Of a DNA stretch of 10,052 nt, positions 1-7,213 are shown one piece after another. The translations under genes and the position numbers were made by a program. Positions within the stretch are counted from its first letter, which is position 1; every line of letters begins with the position of its first letter. Source of the DNA: Burkholderiaceae bacterium (lineage in GTDB: Bacteria > Pseudomonadota > Gammaproteobacteria > Burkholderiales > Burkholderiaceae_C); NCBI GenBank assembly GCA_031256125.1, contig JAIRRE010000065.1, positions 1 to 10,052 on the forward strand. The letters are read 5' to 3'. Under the pieces are notes generated by a model. That model saw only the letters and a program-made list of their open reading frames with translations, did no database searches and had not been told where the DNA came from.

Positions 1-363
1 GTCATCGTCATCATCGCCATCCTGGCCACACTGACCGTGTCCGTGGTACTCCCCCGCGTCGAAGAAGCCAGAAAGACTGCCGCGCAGACGGACATCAACA
101 CCATCATGCAGGCGCTCAAGCTCTACAAGCTCGACAACCAACAGTACCCGACCGCCGATCAGGGCTTGCCGGCTCTGGTCTCCAAACCGACCACCGACCC
201 GGTGCCATCGAACTGGAAACCATATCTGGAGAAATTGCCCAACGACCCCTGGCAACACCCCTATGTCTACCTCAACCCCGGCATCAAGGGCGAGGTGGAC
301 GTAATGAGCTACGGCCCCAGCGGGAAACCCGGCGGGGAAGACAACATCGGCAGTTGGCAGTAA
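1..363 (+). CDS. gspG: Type II secretion major pseudopilin GspG (5' end missing)
   Basis: The frame is open from the first base and ends at TAA 361-363, so the window begins inside the gene. The first visible residues (VIVIIAILATLTVSVVLPRV) are the end of the hydrophobic N-terminal helix of a pseudopilin; the prepilin peptidase site and Glu5 lie upstream of the window. The rest is the GspG globular domain: a helix with ARKTAAQTDINTIMQALKLY, the conserved YPTADQGLPALV stretch, NDPWQHPYVYLNPG, and the C-terminal MSYGPSGKPGGEDNIGSW. In characterised GspG proteins that last loop binds calcium. GspG polymerises in the inner membrane and periplasm into the pseudopilus that drives folded exoproteins through the outer-membrane secretin. 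Here it is followed by a carbohydrate-enzyme gene instead of directly by gspH. The family call is secure; only the missing 5' end is unknown. Confidence 0.96.
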   Translation, partial: VIVIIAILATLTVSVVLPRVEEARKTAAQTDINTIMQALKLYKLDNQQYPTADQGLPALVSKPTTDPVPSNWKPYLEKLPNDPWQHPYVYLNPGIKGEVDVMSYGPSGKPGGEDNIGSWQ

Positions 364-442
364 TGGCGGTCCGCCCCTATCGTTGCGCCGCTGACAAATC
401 GGCTCTCCGCGCCGGGGAATGCGTATCGTCCGAGGCCGCCCG

Positions 443-2374
443 ATGAACGCCCGGCAGGATTTGATCGACCTGTTCAGCGGGCCGCGCCGGCGCGTGATCG
501 AGATCGGATCGGGCAGCGGCGACACTGGCCTGTATTGCAAACAAAAATTCCCCGGCGTCGAATACTGGGGATTCGAGACAGATAAAGCCGCCGCCACGGC
601 GTCGCTGACACGGCTGGACAAAACGGTGTGCGGACGGTTCGAGGAGCAAAGCCTGTCCGTGCTGGGCATGACGCCGCATTCGGTGGATGGCGTGGTATTG
701 GATGGCGCGTTGGCGCGCATGGCCGACCCCTGGCGCACGCTGACCGCGCTGCTGCCCTGGCTGACCGAGGATGCCGAACTGGCAGTCAGCCTGCCCAACC
801 TGCGCAACCTGTGGCTGCTCAATGAAATTGCCGAAGGGCGCTTCACCTACGGCGCCGATGGCCTGCCGGACATGGCGCAACTGCGTTTTTTTACCCTGCG
901 GGAAATCCAGGGGTTGATGGAATCGAGCGGTTACACCATCGTCCAGGCCAGCATCGTGCCGGACCCGCGGTTGGCCGAGTTTCAGGCGCAACACGCACGG
1001 GTGCGCGGGCCTGGCGTCTTTCACTACAAGAGCATCGGCATTCAACTGCCGGGCGCAGTCTTGCCGGAACTGTGCGCGCGTCAGTTCGTCTTGCGTGCCG
1101 CGCCCCGACGGCTGTTCCGCGATCTCAAGCCGGTCACGCACGCTGAAAGCGCCCAGCGGCTGGCGGCGGACTATGACGAGGCATTCCAGAGCGACCCGGT
1201 GCATTACGTCCCCCAGCTGCCGCCGGCGCCCGCCACGCCGCGCATTCCGGTCGATCTGTATGCGTTCTACCTGCCGCAGTATCACCCCACGCCTCGAAAT
1301 TCCCAGTGGTGGGGCGAGGGTTTCACGGAATGGAGCAACGTCGCCCGCGCGCGCCCATCCTTCAACGGTCACTACCAGCCGCGTCACCCGGGCGAGCTGG
1401 GTTACTACGACTTGCGCGTGGACGAGGTCATGGCCCGTCAGGCTGAACTGGCCAAACAGGCCGGGCTGGCCGGGGTTATTTTCTATTACTACTGGTTCAG
1501 CGGTACGCCCGTGCTCGACATGCCGCTCAAACAATACATGACACGCTGGCAGGAACTGGGTCTGCCGTTCATGGTGATGTGGTGCAACGAAAACTGGCGC
1601 CGCAGTTGGGTCAGCAGCGCCACGCCCCCGGAGCAGCAGGATTTGTTAATGGCGCACCTGCACCTGCCGGACGACCCGGAGCGCTTTATCGACGATTTAC
1701 ATCCCGTGTTTTCGCACCCCGGCTATGTGCGCATCGATGGCCGGCCGGTATTGCTGGTTTACCCCATGACCGGACGCAACGGCTCGCTGAGTATTGCCGC
1801 CTCGCGCGCCAACGTAGCGCGCTGGCGCACGCGCGCACGCCAAACGGGCCTGGGCGAGTTGTGGATCGGCACATGGAGCGGCGGACGAAAAACCGCCGAC
1901 ACCTTGCGCGCCCCGCAAGATTTGGGCGCGGACTTTTTCTTTGATTTTCCGCCCAACCACGCGCAAGTCAACTGGACGGCATCGGACAGTACGGCGGGCG
2001 TGCACGACTTCTACGACCCCGATCAGCAGATCACCCTCCTGTATTACGAAGCGCTGATGGACAAGCTGCGCGCCCTGCCCCCGCCCGCGACGCCGCTGGT
2101 CAAAACCGTGCTGGCCGGTTCATGGGACAACACCGCGCGCAAAGAACGGCATGCCACCGTGTTCCACGGCGGCACGCCGCCGCTTTATGAGCGCTGGCTG
2201 CGCGAATCGGCACAGTTCGCGCAAGCGCATCCGGGGCCGGGCGGCAAGGCAATGGTGTTCATCAACGCCTGGAACGAGTGGGCCGAGGGCGTTTATCTCG
2301 AACCCGACCGCAAATACGGCTACGCGCTGCTGGCGGCCACCCAGCGCGTGGCCTTCGGCCAGCCGCCGGGTTAA
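443..2374 (+). CDS. Fused SAM-methyltransferase / WbsX-type glycosyltransferase
   Basis: This is a two-domain protein of about 643 residues. Residues 1-150 look like a class I SAM-dependent methyltransferase: motif I VIEIGSGSGD at about 18-27, an acidic ETDKA after the second strand, and ADPWRTLTALLPWL followed by SLPNLRN, as in Methyltransf_11/23-like proteins. From about residue 270 to the end it matches the WbsX family (GH99-like fold): YAFYLPQYHP at 273-282, WWGEGFTEWSNV, GYYDLR, FYYYWFSG, CNENWRRSW, DGRPVLLVYP and WNEWAEGVYLEPD from 610. The two WNEWAEG acids are the likely catalytic region by analogy with GH99. WbsX proteins act in O-antigen and polysaccharide synthesis and are thought to be cytoplasmic; no signal peptide or membrane helix is seen. 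I chose ATG 443 because GAGG at 432-435 is well spaced; ATG 419 in the same frame has GGGGA directly abutting it. The gene sits between gspG and gspH on the same strand. Substrate unknown. Confidence 0.88.
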   Translation: MNARQDLIDLFSGPRRRVIEIGSGSGDTGLYCKQKFPGVEYWGFETDKAAATASLTRLDKTVCGRFEEQSLSVLGMTPHSVDGVVLDGALARMADPWRTLTALLPWLTEDAELAVSLPNLRNLWLLNEIAEGRFTYGADGLPDMAQLRFFTLREIQGLMESSGYTIVQASIVPDPRLAEFQAQHARVRGPGVFHYKSIGIQLPGAVLPELCARQFVLRAAPRRLFRDLKPVTHAESAQRLAADYDEAFQSDPVHYVPQLPPAPATPRIPVDLYAFYLPQYHPTPRNSQWWGEGFTEWSNVARARPSFNGHYQPRHPGELGYYDLRVDEVMARQAELAKQAGLAGVIFYYYWFSGTPVLDMPLKQYMTRWQELGLPFMVMWCNENWRRSWVSSATPPEQQDLLMAHLHLPDDPERFIDDLHPVFSHPGYVRIDGRPVLLVYPMTGRNGSLSIAASRANVARWRTRARQTGLGELWIGTWSGGRKTADTLRAPQDLGADFFFDFPPNHAQVNWTASDSTAGVHDFYDPDQQITLLYYEALMDKLRALPPPATPLVKTVLAGSWDNTARKERHATVFHGGTPPLYERWLRESAQFAQAHPGPGGKAMVFINAWNEWAEGVYLEPDRKYGYALLAATQRVAFGQPPG

Positions 2375-2403
2375 TTCATCTTTCCTTTGCACACGCGGCC
2401 GTC

Positions 2404-2853
2404 ATGTCCCGATCCCGAGGTTTCACGCTGCTGGAGCTACTGGTCGTGCTCATCATCGTGGCGCTGGCGACGGCGCTGGCGGCGCTGGCGCTGCCCGATA
2501 GCGGCGACCGTGCTTTGGCGCGCGATGCCGACCGGCTGGCGGCTTTACTGGAAGCGGCGCGCGCCCAATCCCGCGCCGCAGGCGTACCCGTAACCTGGCG
2601 CTTGACGGCCAACGGCTTTGCCTTTAATGGCCTGCCCGCGTCCAGCGATGGCAGCGCGCCGCTGCCCGATCATTGGCTCGACCCGACCACGCAAGCGGCG
2701 CTGCTCACGCCCGGCGGCGCGGCGCTGGTGCTCGGCCCAGACCCGGTAATTGGCCCGCAGGCGGTACTGTTACATTCGGCAGGCAAAAGCGCGCCGCAAT
2801 TGCGCGTCGCCACCGACGGGTTGCGGCCATTTACCGTGGAGAACGCGCCATGA
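2404..2853 (+). CDS. gspH: Type II secretion minor pseudopilin GspH
   Basis: The 149-residue protein has a classic type IV prepilin N-terminus, MSRSRG/FTLLELLVVLIIVALATALAAL. Cleavage by prepilin peptidase is expected after Gly6, and Glu5 of the mature protein is present. The following hydrophobic helix and the short globular domain (RDADRLAALLEAARAQSRAAGVPVTWRL) fit the GspH/FimT family. GspH is a minor pseudopilin found at or near the tip of the pseudopilus. The start at 2404 puts the cleavage motif six residues in, as expected; longer in-frame extensions would run back into the upstream gene. No Shine-Dalgarno sequence is visible: the 29-base gap after the upstream stop is pyrimidine-rich, so translation may depend on coupling. 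The stop overlaps the gspI start by four bases. Annotators sometimes label such proteins simply GspH/FimT. Confidence 0.93.
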   Translation: MSRSRGFTLLELLVVLIIVALATALAALALPDSGDRALARDADRLAALLEAARAQSRAAGVPVTWRLTANGFAFNGLPASSDGSAPLPDHWLDPTTQAALLTPGGAALVLGPDPVIGPQAVLLHSAGKSAPQLRVATDGLRPFTVENAP

Positions 2854-3218
2854 CGCGCCGCCGCGGCCGTTCACCGGGTTTCACGTTGATCGAGGTCATG
2901 GTCGCGCTGGCGATCACCGCCGTTGCGTTGATAGCCGGCATCAAGGCGACCGAATCGCTGACCAGCAGCGCCGACCGTCAGGCCACCGTGCTGCTGGGGC
3001 AGGTCTGCGCGGAAAACGCGCTGATCGCGTTGCGGCTGACGCGGCAGTTGCCCGGCGTGGGCGACACCGACAGCACCTGCGTGCAAGGCGGACGCACCTT
3101 TGCCGTCACCCAAAGCGTGCGGCCCACGCCCAACCCCAGCTTCCGGCGCGTGCAGGCCACGGTGCGCCAAAACGGCTGGGTGGTGGTGCGCCTGGCAACG
3201 CTGGCGGGGCGGCAATGA
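2850..3218 (+). CDS. gspI: Type II secretion minor pseudopilin GspI
   Basis: The 122-residue protein carries the prepilin signal MTRRRGRSPG/FTLIEVMVALAITAVALIAG, with cleavage expected after Gly10 and the conserved Glu at mature position 5. After the helix comes the typical GspI pattern of a buried helix (TVLLGQVCAENALIALRL), the motif LPGVGDTDSTCVQGGRTF, and a final FRRVQATVR strand. Length is normal for the family (about 120-130). In T2SS, GspI is the core subunit that nucleates the GspH-I-J-K tip complex in the inner membrane and periplasm. ATG 2850 overlaps the gspH stop as ATGA and the gene ends in an ATGA overlap with gspJ, which indicates strict translational coupling within one operon. 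The order H-I-J-K is the standard one and supports the assignment. Confidence 0.94.
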   Translation: MTRRRGRSPGFTLIEVMVALAITAVALIAGIKATESLTSSADRQATVLLGQVCAENALIALRLTRQLPGVGDTDSTCVQGGRTFAVTQSVRPTPNPSFRRVQATVRQNGWVVVRLATLAGRQ

Positions 3219-3943
3219 CGCCCGCGCGCCGTGGTTTTACGCTGCTCGAAGTGCTGATCGCGCTGGCGATTCTGGCGCTAATGGCGGCGTTGACCTGGCG
3301 CGGCATCGACAGCATGACCCGCGCGGAAAATGCCACGCGCATATCAACCAACGACACGCTGGCGCTGCAAGCCGGGCTGACGCAGTGGCGCGCCGATCTG
3401 GACGCCATCACCAGTTGGCCCGCGCCCATCACCACAGGCAGCGTCAACCCTGCGCCGTTGACCGTGGCGCGCAGTCTGGCCTGGGACGGCAGCACGCTGC
3501 GCCTGACACGTACCGACGCGGCCAGCCCCGCCAACGGTCTGCGCGTGGTCGCCTGGACGCGCCAAAGCGCCACCGGCTGGTGGCTGCGCTGGCAATCCGC
3601 GCCCTTCACGTCAATGCAGGCGTGGGCCAGCGCATGGAATGCCGCCGCGCGCTGGGGGCAGGAAGCGGGCATCAGCGGCCTGGATGCCGGCACCGGCGGC
3701 GGCGCGCAGGCGGTCGCCATCGTCCGCGCCAGCGATTGGCAATTGCTCTACTTTCGCAACAACGCCTGGACCAATGCGCTGTCCAGCGCGGCCGAAGGGA
3801 ACGCCGGAAATGCCGCCAGCGCCGCGCCCACCAGCCTGCCCGACGGCATCCGCATGACGCTCACCCTGGCGCCCGGCCAAGGCGTCACCGGGCCGCTGAC
3901 GCTCGATTGGGTGCGGCCCACGTTGGGAGGGGTCCAGCCGTGA
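3215..3943 (+). CDS. gspJ: Type II secretion minor pseudopilin GspJ
   Basis: The 242-residue protein begins MTPARRG/FTLLEVLIALAILALMAALTWRGIDSM, a prepilin signal with cleavage after Gly7 and Glu at mature position 5. The larger beta-rich globular domain contains the GspJ features WRADLDAI, LAWDGSTLRLTRTD, LRVVAWTR and a long C-terminal strand region ending LTLDWVRPTLGG. The protein is somewhat longer than many GspJ proteins (about 200 residues). Part of the extra length is an Ala/Gly/Ser-rich stretch near residues 190-210 (SSAAEGNAGNAASAAP) that looks like a surface loop. GspJ binds GspI and GspK at the pseudopilus tip. Start ATG 3215 overlaps the gspI stop by four bases, and the stop at 3941-3943 overlaps the GTG start of gspK. 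Confidence 0.93.
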   Translation: MTPARRGFTLLEVLIALAILALMAALTWRGIDSMTRAENATRISTNDTLALQAGLTQWRADLDAITSWPAPITTGSVNPAPLTVARSLAWDGSTLRLTRTDAASPANGLRVVAWTRQSATGWWLRWQSAPFTSMQAWASAWNAAARWGQEAGISGLDAGTGGGAQAVAIVRASDWQLLYFRNNAWTNALSSAAEGNAGNAASAAPTSLPDGIRMTLTLAPGQGVTGPLTLDWVRPTLGGVQP

Positions 3944-4977
3944 AGACCCACGAAGTCCAGCCTCCGGCGGCGCGCCGCAGCAAAGGTGCGGCGCTGCTCA
4001 TGGCCATGATTACCGTGGTGCTTGTCGCCGCGCTCGCGGCGGCGGCGCTGTGGCAACAGTGGCGCGGCATCGAGGTCGAACGCGCCGAGCGCACCCGCGT
4101 GCAATCGGCCTGGCTGCTCACCGGCGCGCTGGACTGGGCGCGCCTGCTGCTGCTGGGCGACTTGGCCGAAGACATACAGCACCACCTCCCGGTCGATCAC
4201 CTGGGCGAACCGTGGGCCGTGCCGCTAGCCGAATCGCGCCTGTCGGATTTTCTGGCTGCCGGCGAAGCGGGCGCCTCCGATCTGGAGCGCAACGCTTTCC
4301 TCTCCGGCCAGATCACCGACCTGCAATCGCGCCTGAACGTGCTCAACCTGGTGGCCGCCGACCCGCAGACCCAGGCCGCCGCGCTGGCGCGCTTCACGCG
4401 CCTGTTTCAGGCGCTGGGCCTGCCCACCGGCCAGCTCGCCGCGCTGCAACGCAACCTGATCCGCGCCTACGCGGTCATGTATCCCGGCCCCATCAGCGCC
4501 AACGGCAACAGTGGCGACGCGCCCCTGCTGCCGCAGCGCGTCGAACAGCTTACCTGGCTGGGGCTGGACGCCGCCACCGTGGCGCGCCTGGCGCCCTACG
4601 TCGCCGTGCTGCCGCTGGCCGCGCCGGGCAGCATCACGCCGGTCAACCTCAACACCGCCAGCAGCGTCGTCATCTACGCCGCGCTGCCGGGGCTGGATGC
4701 GGCGCAGGCCGAGCGCCTGGTCACGCTGCGGCAATCGGCCTACTTCCAGAGCGTGGCCGACGCGGTGCAGCGCGGCAACATCACCATCGCCAACGTCGAT
4801 ACCGGTTGGGCCGCCGTCAACAGCAGCTTCTTCGAGGTGCGCGGACGCCTGCGCCTGGGCAACACGGCGCTGGAAGAAGTCTCCGCCGTTCAGCGCGCCA
4901 CCATGCCCACATTGAGCGTCTTCCCCCTCTGGCGCGCGCGCAGCGCCCTCACCCTGCCGGGACCGACCGGGCCGTGA
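3940..4977 (+). CDS. gspK: Type II secretion tip pseudopilin GspK
   Basis: The 345-residue protein has the large size typical of GspK. A GTG start at 3940 overlaps the gspJ stop (GTGA) and has a strong GGGAGGGG ribosome site at 3925-3932; the next in-frame ATG lies inside the membrane helix. The N-terminus RRSKG/AALLMAMITVVLVAALAAAALW is a prepilin signal in which mature position 5 is Met, not Glu. Absence of Glu5 is a known hallmark of GspK. The periplasmic part shows ITDLQSRLNVLNLVA near residues 125-139 and the helical-domain motif PVNLNTASSVVIYAALPGL near 234-252, followed by QAERLVTLRQ. GspK caps the pseudopilus and may contact the secretin or the exoproteins. The frame ends at TGA 4975-4977, with a convergent gene only 17 bases on. 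No gspL or gspM follows. Confidence 0.95.
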   Translation: MKTHEVQPPAARRSKGAALLMAMITVVLVAALAAAALWQQWRGIEVERAERTRVQSAWLLTGALDWARLLLLGDLAEDIQHHLPVDHLGEPWAVPLAESRLSDFLAAGEAGASDLERNAFLSGQITDLQSRLNVLNLVAADPQTQAAALARFTRLFQALGLPTGQLAALQRNLIRAYAVMYPGPISANGNSGDAPLLPQRVEQLTWLGLDAATVARLAPYVAVLPLAAPGSITPVNLNTASSVVIYAALPGLDAAQAERLVTLRQSAYFQSVADAVQRGNITIANVDTGWAAVNSSFFEVRGRLRLGNTALEEVSAVQRATMPTLSVFPLWRARSALTLPGPTGP

Positions 4978-4994
4978 GGCCGCCCTGCCGTGAG

Positions 4995-6182
4995 TTATGC
5001 GTCTGATTCGGACGCCGCCGATACCGTGCGGCGTGTCACGGCCAACCACAGCAGCGCCAAACCCATGAGTCCGACCGGCACCAGGGAGCCGCAGTTGAGC
5101 AGCTGCCAGCCCTGCGTCGTGACCAGCGCGCCCGAAGAAAAGGACGTCACCGCTTGCACCGCGAACACCCAGAAGTTCAGTACGCCCTGCGCGCGGTCTT
5201 TTTCTTCGGGCGTAAAGGTCGTCAGCGCCAGCGTGGTGCCGCCGGTGAACAAAAAATTCCAGCCCACGCCGAGCAGGAACAGCGCAACCGCGAAATGGTG
5301 CAGGTCCAGCCCCGCAAGCGCGACCGCGATGCACGCCAGGTTGAACAGCAGCCCCGCGCTCATGATGGGTAGCGCACCGAAGCGCCGGATCAGGTGGCCG
5401 GTAAAAAAGCCCGGCGCGAACATGCCGATCGCGTGCCATTCCATCGCCAGCGCCGTGTTTTCAAAGGGCAGGCCGCACACCTGCATCGCCAGCGGCGTGG
5501 CGGACATCAGCAGGCTCATCACGCCATAGCCCAGCGCGCATGCCATGACGGCGGTGATGAAAGCCGGCTGACGCGCGATCATGCCCAATGGTCGCGCCTG
5601 AACCTGCGCTGCCTTGTGCGGCGGCAGGGCGGAAAAGGCGACGAAATGCATCAGTGCCATCCCCACCAGCGCCGCCGCGGCCAGCCCCAGATAGACCCCG
5701 GCAAACGGCACCGGCAGCACGTCGCGCGTGTATTTGGCGAGGTTGGGGCCGATCACCGCGCCGATCAGCCCGCCGGCCATGACCAGCGACACGGCTTTTT
5801 CGCGCCACTCCGGGGTAACCACCTCGGCAGCGGCAAAGCGATAGAGCTGCGCGTTGGCGCTGTAATAGCCCGCCACCACAGTCGCCGCGCACAGTAGCCA
5901 GAAACTGTGCAGCGCCACTGCCAGCGCGCACAGCAAGGTCGAACCCAACGCCACCGCCAAGCCGATCTGAAACGAACCGCGCCGGCCGAAACGCAACTGG
6001 GTGCGTGTCACGATCCCCGTGGCCAGCGCGCCGCCAACCACGTAGCCCATGATGGGCAGCGTCGCCATCCAGCCTCGCGGCGCCATGGATAGTCCCACCA
6101 GCCCGTTGATGGCGGTGAAACTAATGTTGTTGGTCAGGAACAGCCCTTGGCAGAGCGCCAGAAGCCAGAGATTGCGATTCAT
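4995..6182 (-). CDS. Major facilitator superfamily transporter
   Basis: The 395-residue, strongly hydrophobic protein has about twelve predicted membrane helices in two halves, separated by a cytoplasmic loop near residues 184-206 (ALPPHKAAQVQARPLGMIARQP). The loop between helices 2 and 3 (RTQLRFGRRGSFQIG, 60-74) is a recognisable, degenerate MFS motif A. The matching loop of the second half is HLIRRFGALPIMSAG (263-277). Further landmarks are GYYSANAQLYRFAAAE (105-120) and GWNFLFTGGTTLALTTFTPEEKDRAQG (307-333). It would be a proton-coupled or facilitative inner-membrane permease. I cannot name the substrate; drug-efflux and metabolite-uptake types are both possible. The Shine-Dalgarno is weak, but no other start precedes the first helix (next Met is residue 33). 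The gene converges on gspK with 17 bases between stops, and three GTTGGCG repeats lie in its upstream leader. Confidence 0.9.
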   Translation of the reverse strand: MNRNLWLLALCQGLFLTNNISFTAINGLVGLSMAPRGWMATLPIMGYVVGGALATGIVTRTQLRFGRRGSFQIGLAVALGSTLLCALAVALHSFWLLCAATVVAGYYSANAQLYRFAAAEVVTPEWREKAVSLVMAGGLIGAVIGPNLAKYTRDVLPVPFAGVYLGLAAAALVGMALMHFVAFSALPPHKAAQVQARPLGMIARQPAFITAVMACALGYGVMSLLMSATPLAMQVCGLPFENTALAMEWHAIGMFAPGFFTGHLIRRFGALPIMSAGLLFNLACIAVALAGLDLHHFAVALFLLGVGWNFLFTGGTTLALTTFTPEEKDRAQGVLNFWVFAVQAVTSFSSGALVTTQGWQLLNCGSLVPVGLMGLALLWLAVTRRTVSAASESDA

Positions 6183-6210
6183 AGGGACGGGCGCATGTGG
6201 GCAGCATTGT

Positions 6211-6245
6211 CGCCAACATCGGCAGGTGCGCCAACTGGCGCCAAC
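6211..6245 (-). repeat. Three GTTGGCG direct repeats upstream of the MFS gene
   Basis: On the minus strand GTTGGCG occurs three times ahead of the transporter start (plus-strand CGCCAAC at 6211-6217, 6229-6235 and 6239-6245). The two distal copies belong to a 9-base tandem AGTTGGCGC (plus strand GCGCCAACT at 6228-6236 and 6238-6246) with a 10-base period, one helical turn. They lie about 29-63 bases before the MFS ATG. Position and phasing suggest a regulator site, but no regulator or clear promoter can be assigned; short GC-rich repeats can arise by chance in such DNA. Confidence 0.4.
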
Positions 6246-6302
6246 TCATTCAGCATAGCCTTGACACTGCGTCATACGCGGCGCATCCGCCCGTGCCGAC
6301 AA

Positions 6303-6320
6303 GCCCGATTTCCATCGGGC
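6303..6320 (-). terminator. Terminator-like hairpin downstream of the dienelactone hydrolase gene
   Basis: GCCCGAT (6303-6309) and ATCGGGC (6314-6320) form a perfect seven-pair stem with a four-base loop. It lies 48 bases past the hydrolase stop codon in the 186-base gap before the MFS gene. Reading on the minus strand it is followed only by TTGTCGG, so the uridine run of a strong intrinsic terminator is missing. It may be a weak terminator, an mRNA-stabilising hairpin or a protein site. The rest of the 6183-6368 gap holds the repeats noted separately and nothing else I recognise. Confidence 0.4.
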
Positions 6321-6368
6321 GGAGCGTTCGCCAGTGGCGTATCAACCGTCCGCGCGCCCCTGCCGCCC

Positions 6369-7058
6369 TCACCCGACGTGCTGGCTAAAAAACGCCAGCG
6401 TACGCTCGCGCGCCAGCTTAGCGGCGTCGGCATTCCAGGCGCTGCGCAAGTCGCAATTGAAGCCGTGCTCGGCGGGATACAGGTACACCGGGATTTCGGG
6501 ATGCAGCCGCTGGAACGCCTCGATACTGGGCACCGGAATGTATTGATCGCGGTCGGAGAAGTGCGACAGCACCGGCACCTTGGGCTTGCGCGCGGCCTCT
6601 TCGGGGGTAGTCATGCCGCCGCCGTAGTAGGTCACGGCAGCCGCAAGGCCGGTCAAGCCGCATGCCGCGCGCCAAGCCAACAGACCACCCCAGCAGTAGC
6701 CGACGATGCCGACCTTGCCGCCGCTTTCCTTGGCGGCGTAATCAATGGCGGCCTGCAAATCCTGCATGATGCCGGGGGCCGGCAGAACATCGACTTTTTG
6801 CTTATAGCCAAAGCCGGTCGCTATATCCTGCTCATCGTAGCCCAGATCGACGCCCGGCTGCACGCGGTGAAAGGCATGGGGCGCGATAGCTAGATAACCA
6901 TCCTTGGCGTAGCCATCGGCAACACTGCGGATGTGCTTGTTGACGCCAAAAATCTCCTGCACGATGACGATGCCGCCCTTGGGTTTGCCCTCGGGCCGGG
7001 CCACGTAGGCCGGAATGCGCGCGCCGTCGGCGGCGGTGAGGTCGATGGTTTGGGTCAT
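6369..7058 (-). CDS. Dienelactone hydrolase family protein
   Basis: The 229-residue alpha/beta hydrolase matches the DLH family across its length. The nucleophile motif GYCWGG places Cys122 at the elbow. Asp171 in HFSDRDQYIP and His198 in PAEHGFNC complete the Cys/Asp/His triad, and Glu35 in VQEIFGVN corresponds to the Glu that gates the Cys in classical dienelactone hydrolase. The family hydrolyses dienelactones to maleylacetate in chlorocatechol degradation, but many members are general cytoplasmic esterases, and no other catechol-pathway gene is in view, so the substrate is open. ATG 7058 is chosen because AGGAG (plus-strand CTCCT 7067-7071) lies eight bases ahead; a longer in-frame extension to 7235 overlaps the divergent gene and has no family resemblance. 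No signal peptide is seen. It is transcribed divergently from the MaoC-type hydratase and may share control with it. Confidence 0.93.
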   Translation of the reverse strand: MTQTIDLTAADGARIPAYVARPEGKPKGGIVIVQEIFGVNKHIRSVADGYAKDGYLAIAPHAFHRVQPGVDLGYDEQDIATGFGYKQKVDVLPAPGIMQDLQAAIDYAAKESGGKVGIVGYCWGGLLAWRAACGLTGLAAAVTYYGGGMTTPEEAARKPKVPVLSHFSDRDQYIPVPSIEAFQRLHPEIPVYLYPAEHGFNCDLRSAWNADAAKLARERTLAFFSQHVG

Positions 7059-7213
7059 GACAATATCTCCTGGGTGTGAAATGCGAAAGGCTGAACAGCG
7101 AAACCGCTGTCGTTTATACAACCAAAGGTCAGCGGCGCGGCTATTCTTGCGCGGCGCGCGCAATCCGGGCATGATGACGATTTCCGCACCCCACCGCGCC
7201 AGGAACCGCCGCC
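7059..7213. promoter_or_regulatory. Divergent intergenic control region with 16-base palindrome
   Basis: These 155 bases separate two divergent starts and so must hold promoters for both genes, unless transcription comes from further away. A perfect inverted repeat ACAGCG-AAAC-CGCTGT lies at 7095-7110. TGAACA (7092-7097) and TATACA (7115-7120), 17 bases apart, give a weak plus-strand promoter (each matches four of six consensus bases) that would bracket the palindrome. On the minus strand TATAAA (7118-7113) is a possible -10 without a good -35. The palindrome could be an operator; this is inference. Ribosome sites are AGGAA 7201-7205 for the plus gene and AGGAG at 7071-7067 for the minus gene. 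Confidence 0.4.

Noticed and set aside
377..1534. Long open frame (385 codons) on the minus strand opposite the methyltransferase-WbsX gene
   Set aside because: Arg/Gln/His/Gly-rich with no recognisable domain; it mirrors third-position GC of the well-supported plus-strand gene.
4050..5006. 318-codon plus-strand frame within gspK
   Set aside because: Arg/Ala-rich shadow of gspK in another frame, without family signature.
4225..5439. 404-codon minus-strand frame covering most of gspK and the start-distal part of the MFS gene
   Set aside because: Longer than the MFS gene but of low-complexity Arg/Gly/Ala composition; it conflicts with clear GspK and MFS sequences.
6261..6283. TTGACA on the plus strand in the hydrolase-MFS gap
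   Set aside because: A perfect -35 hexamer, but no -10 at 16-18 bases and no plus-strand gene follows.
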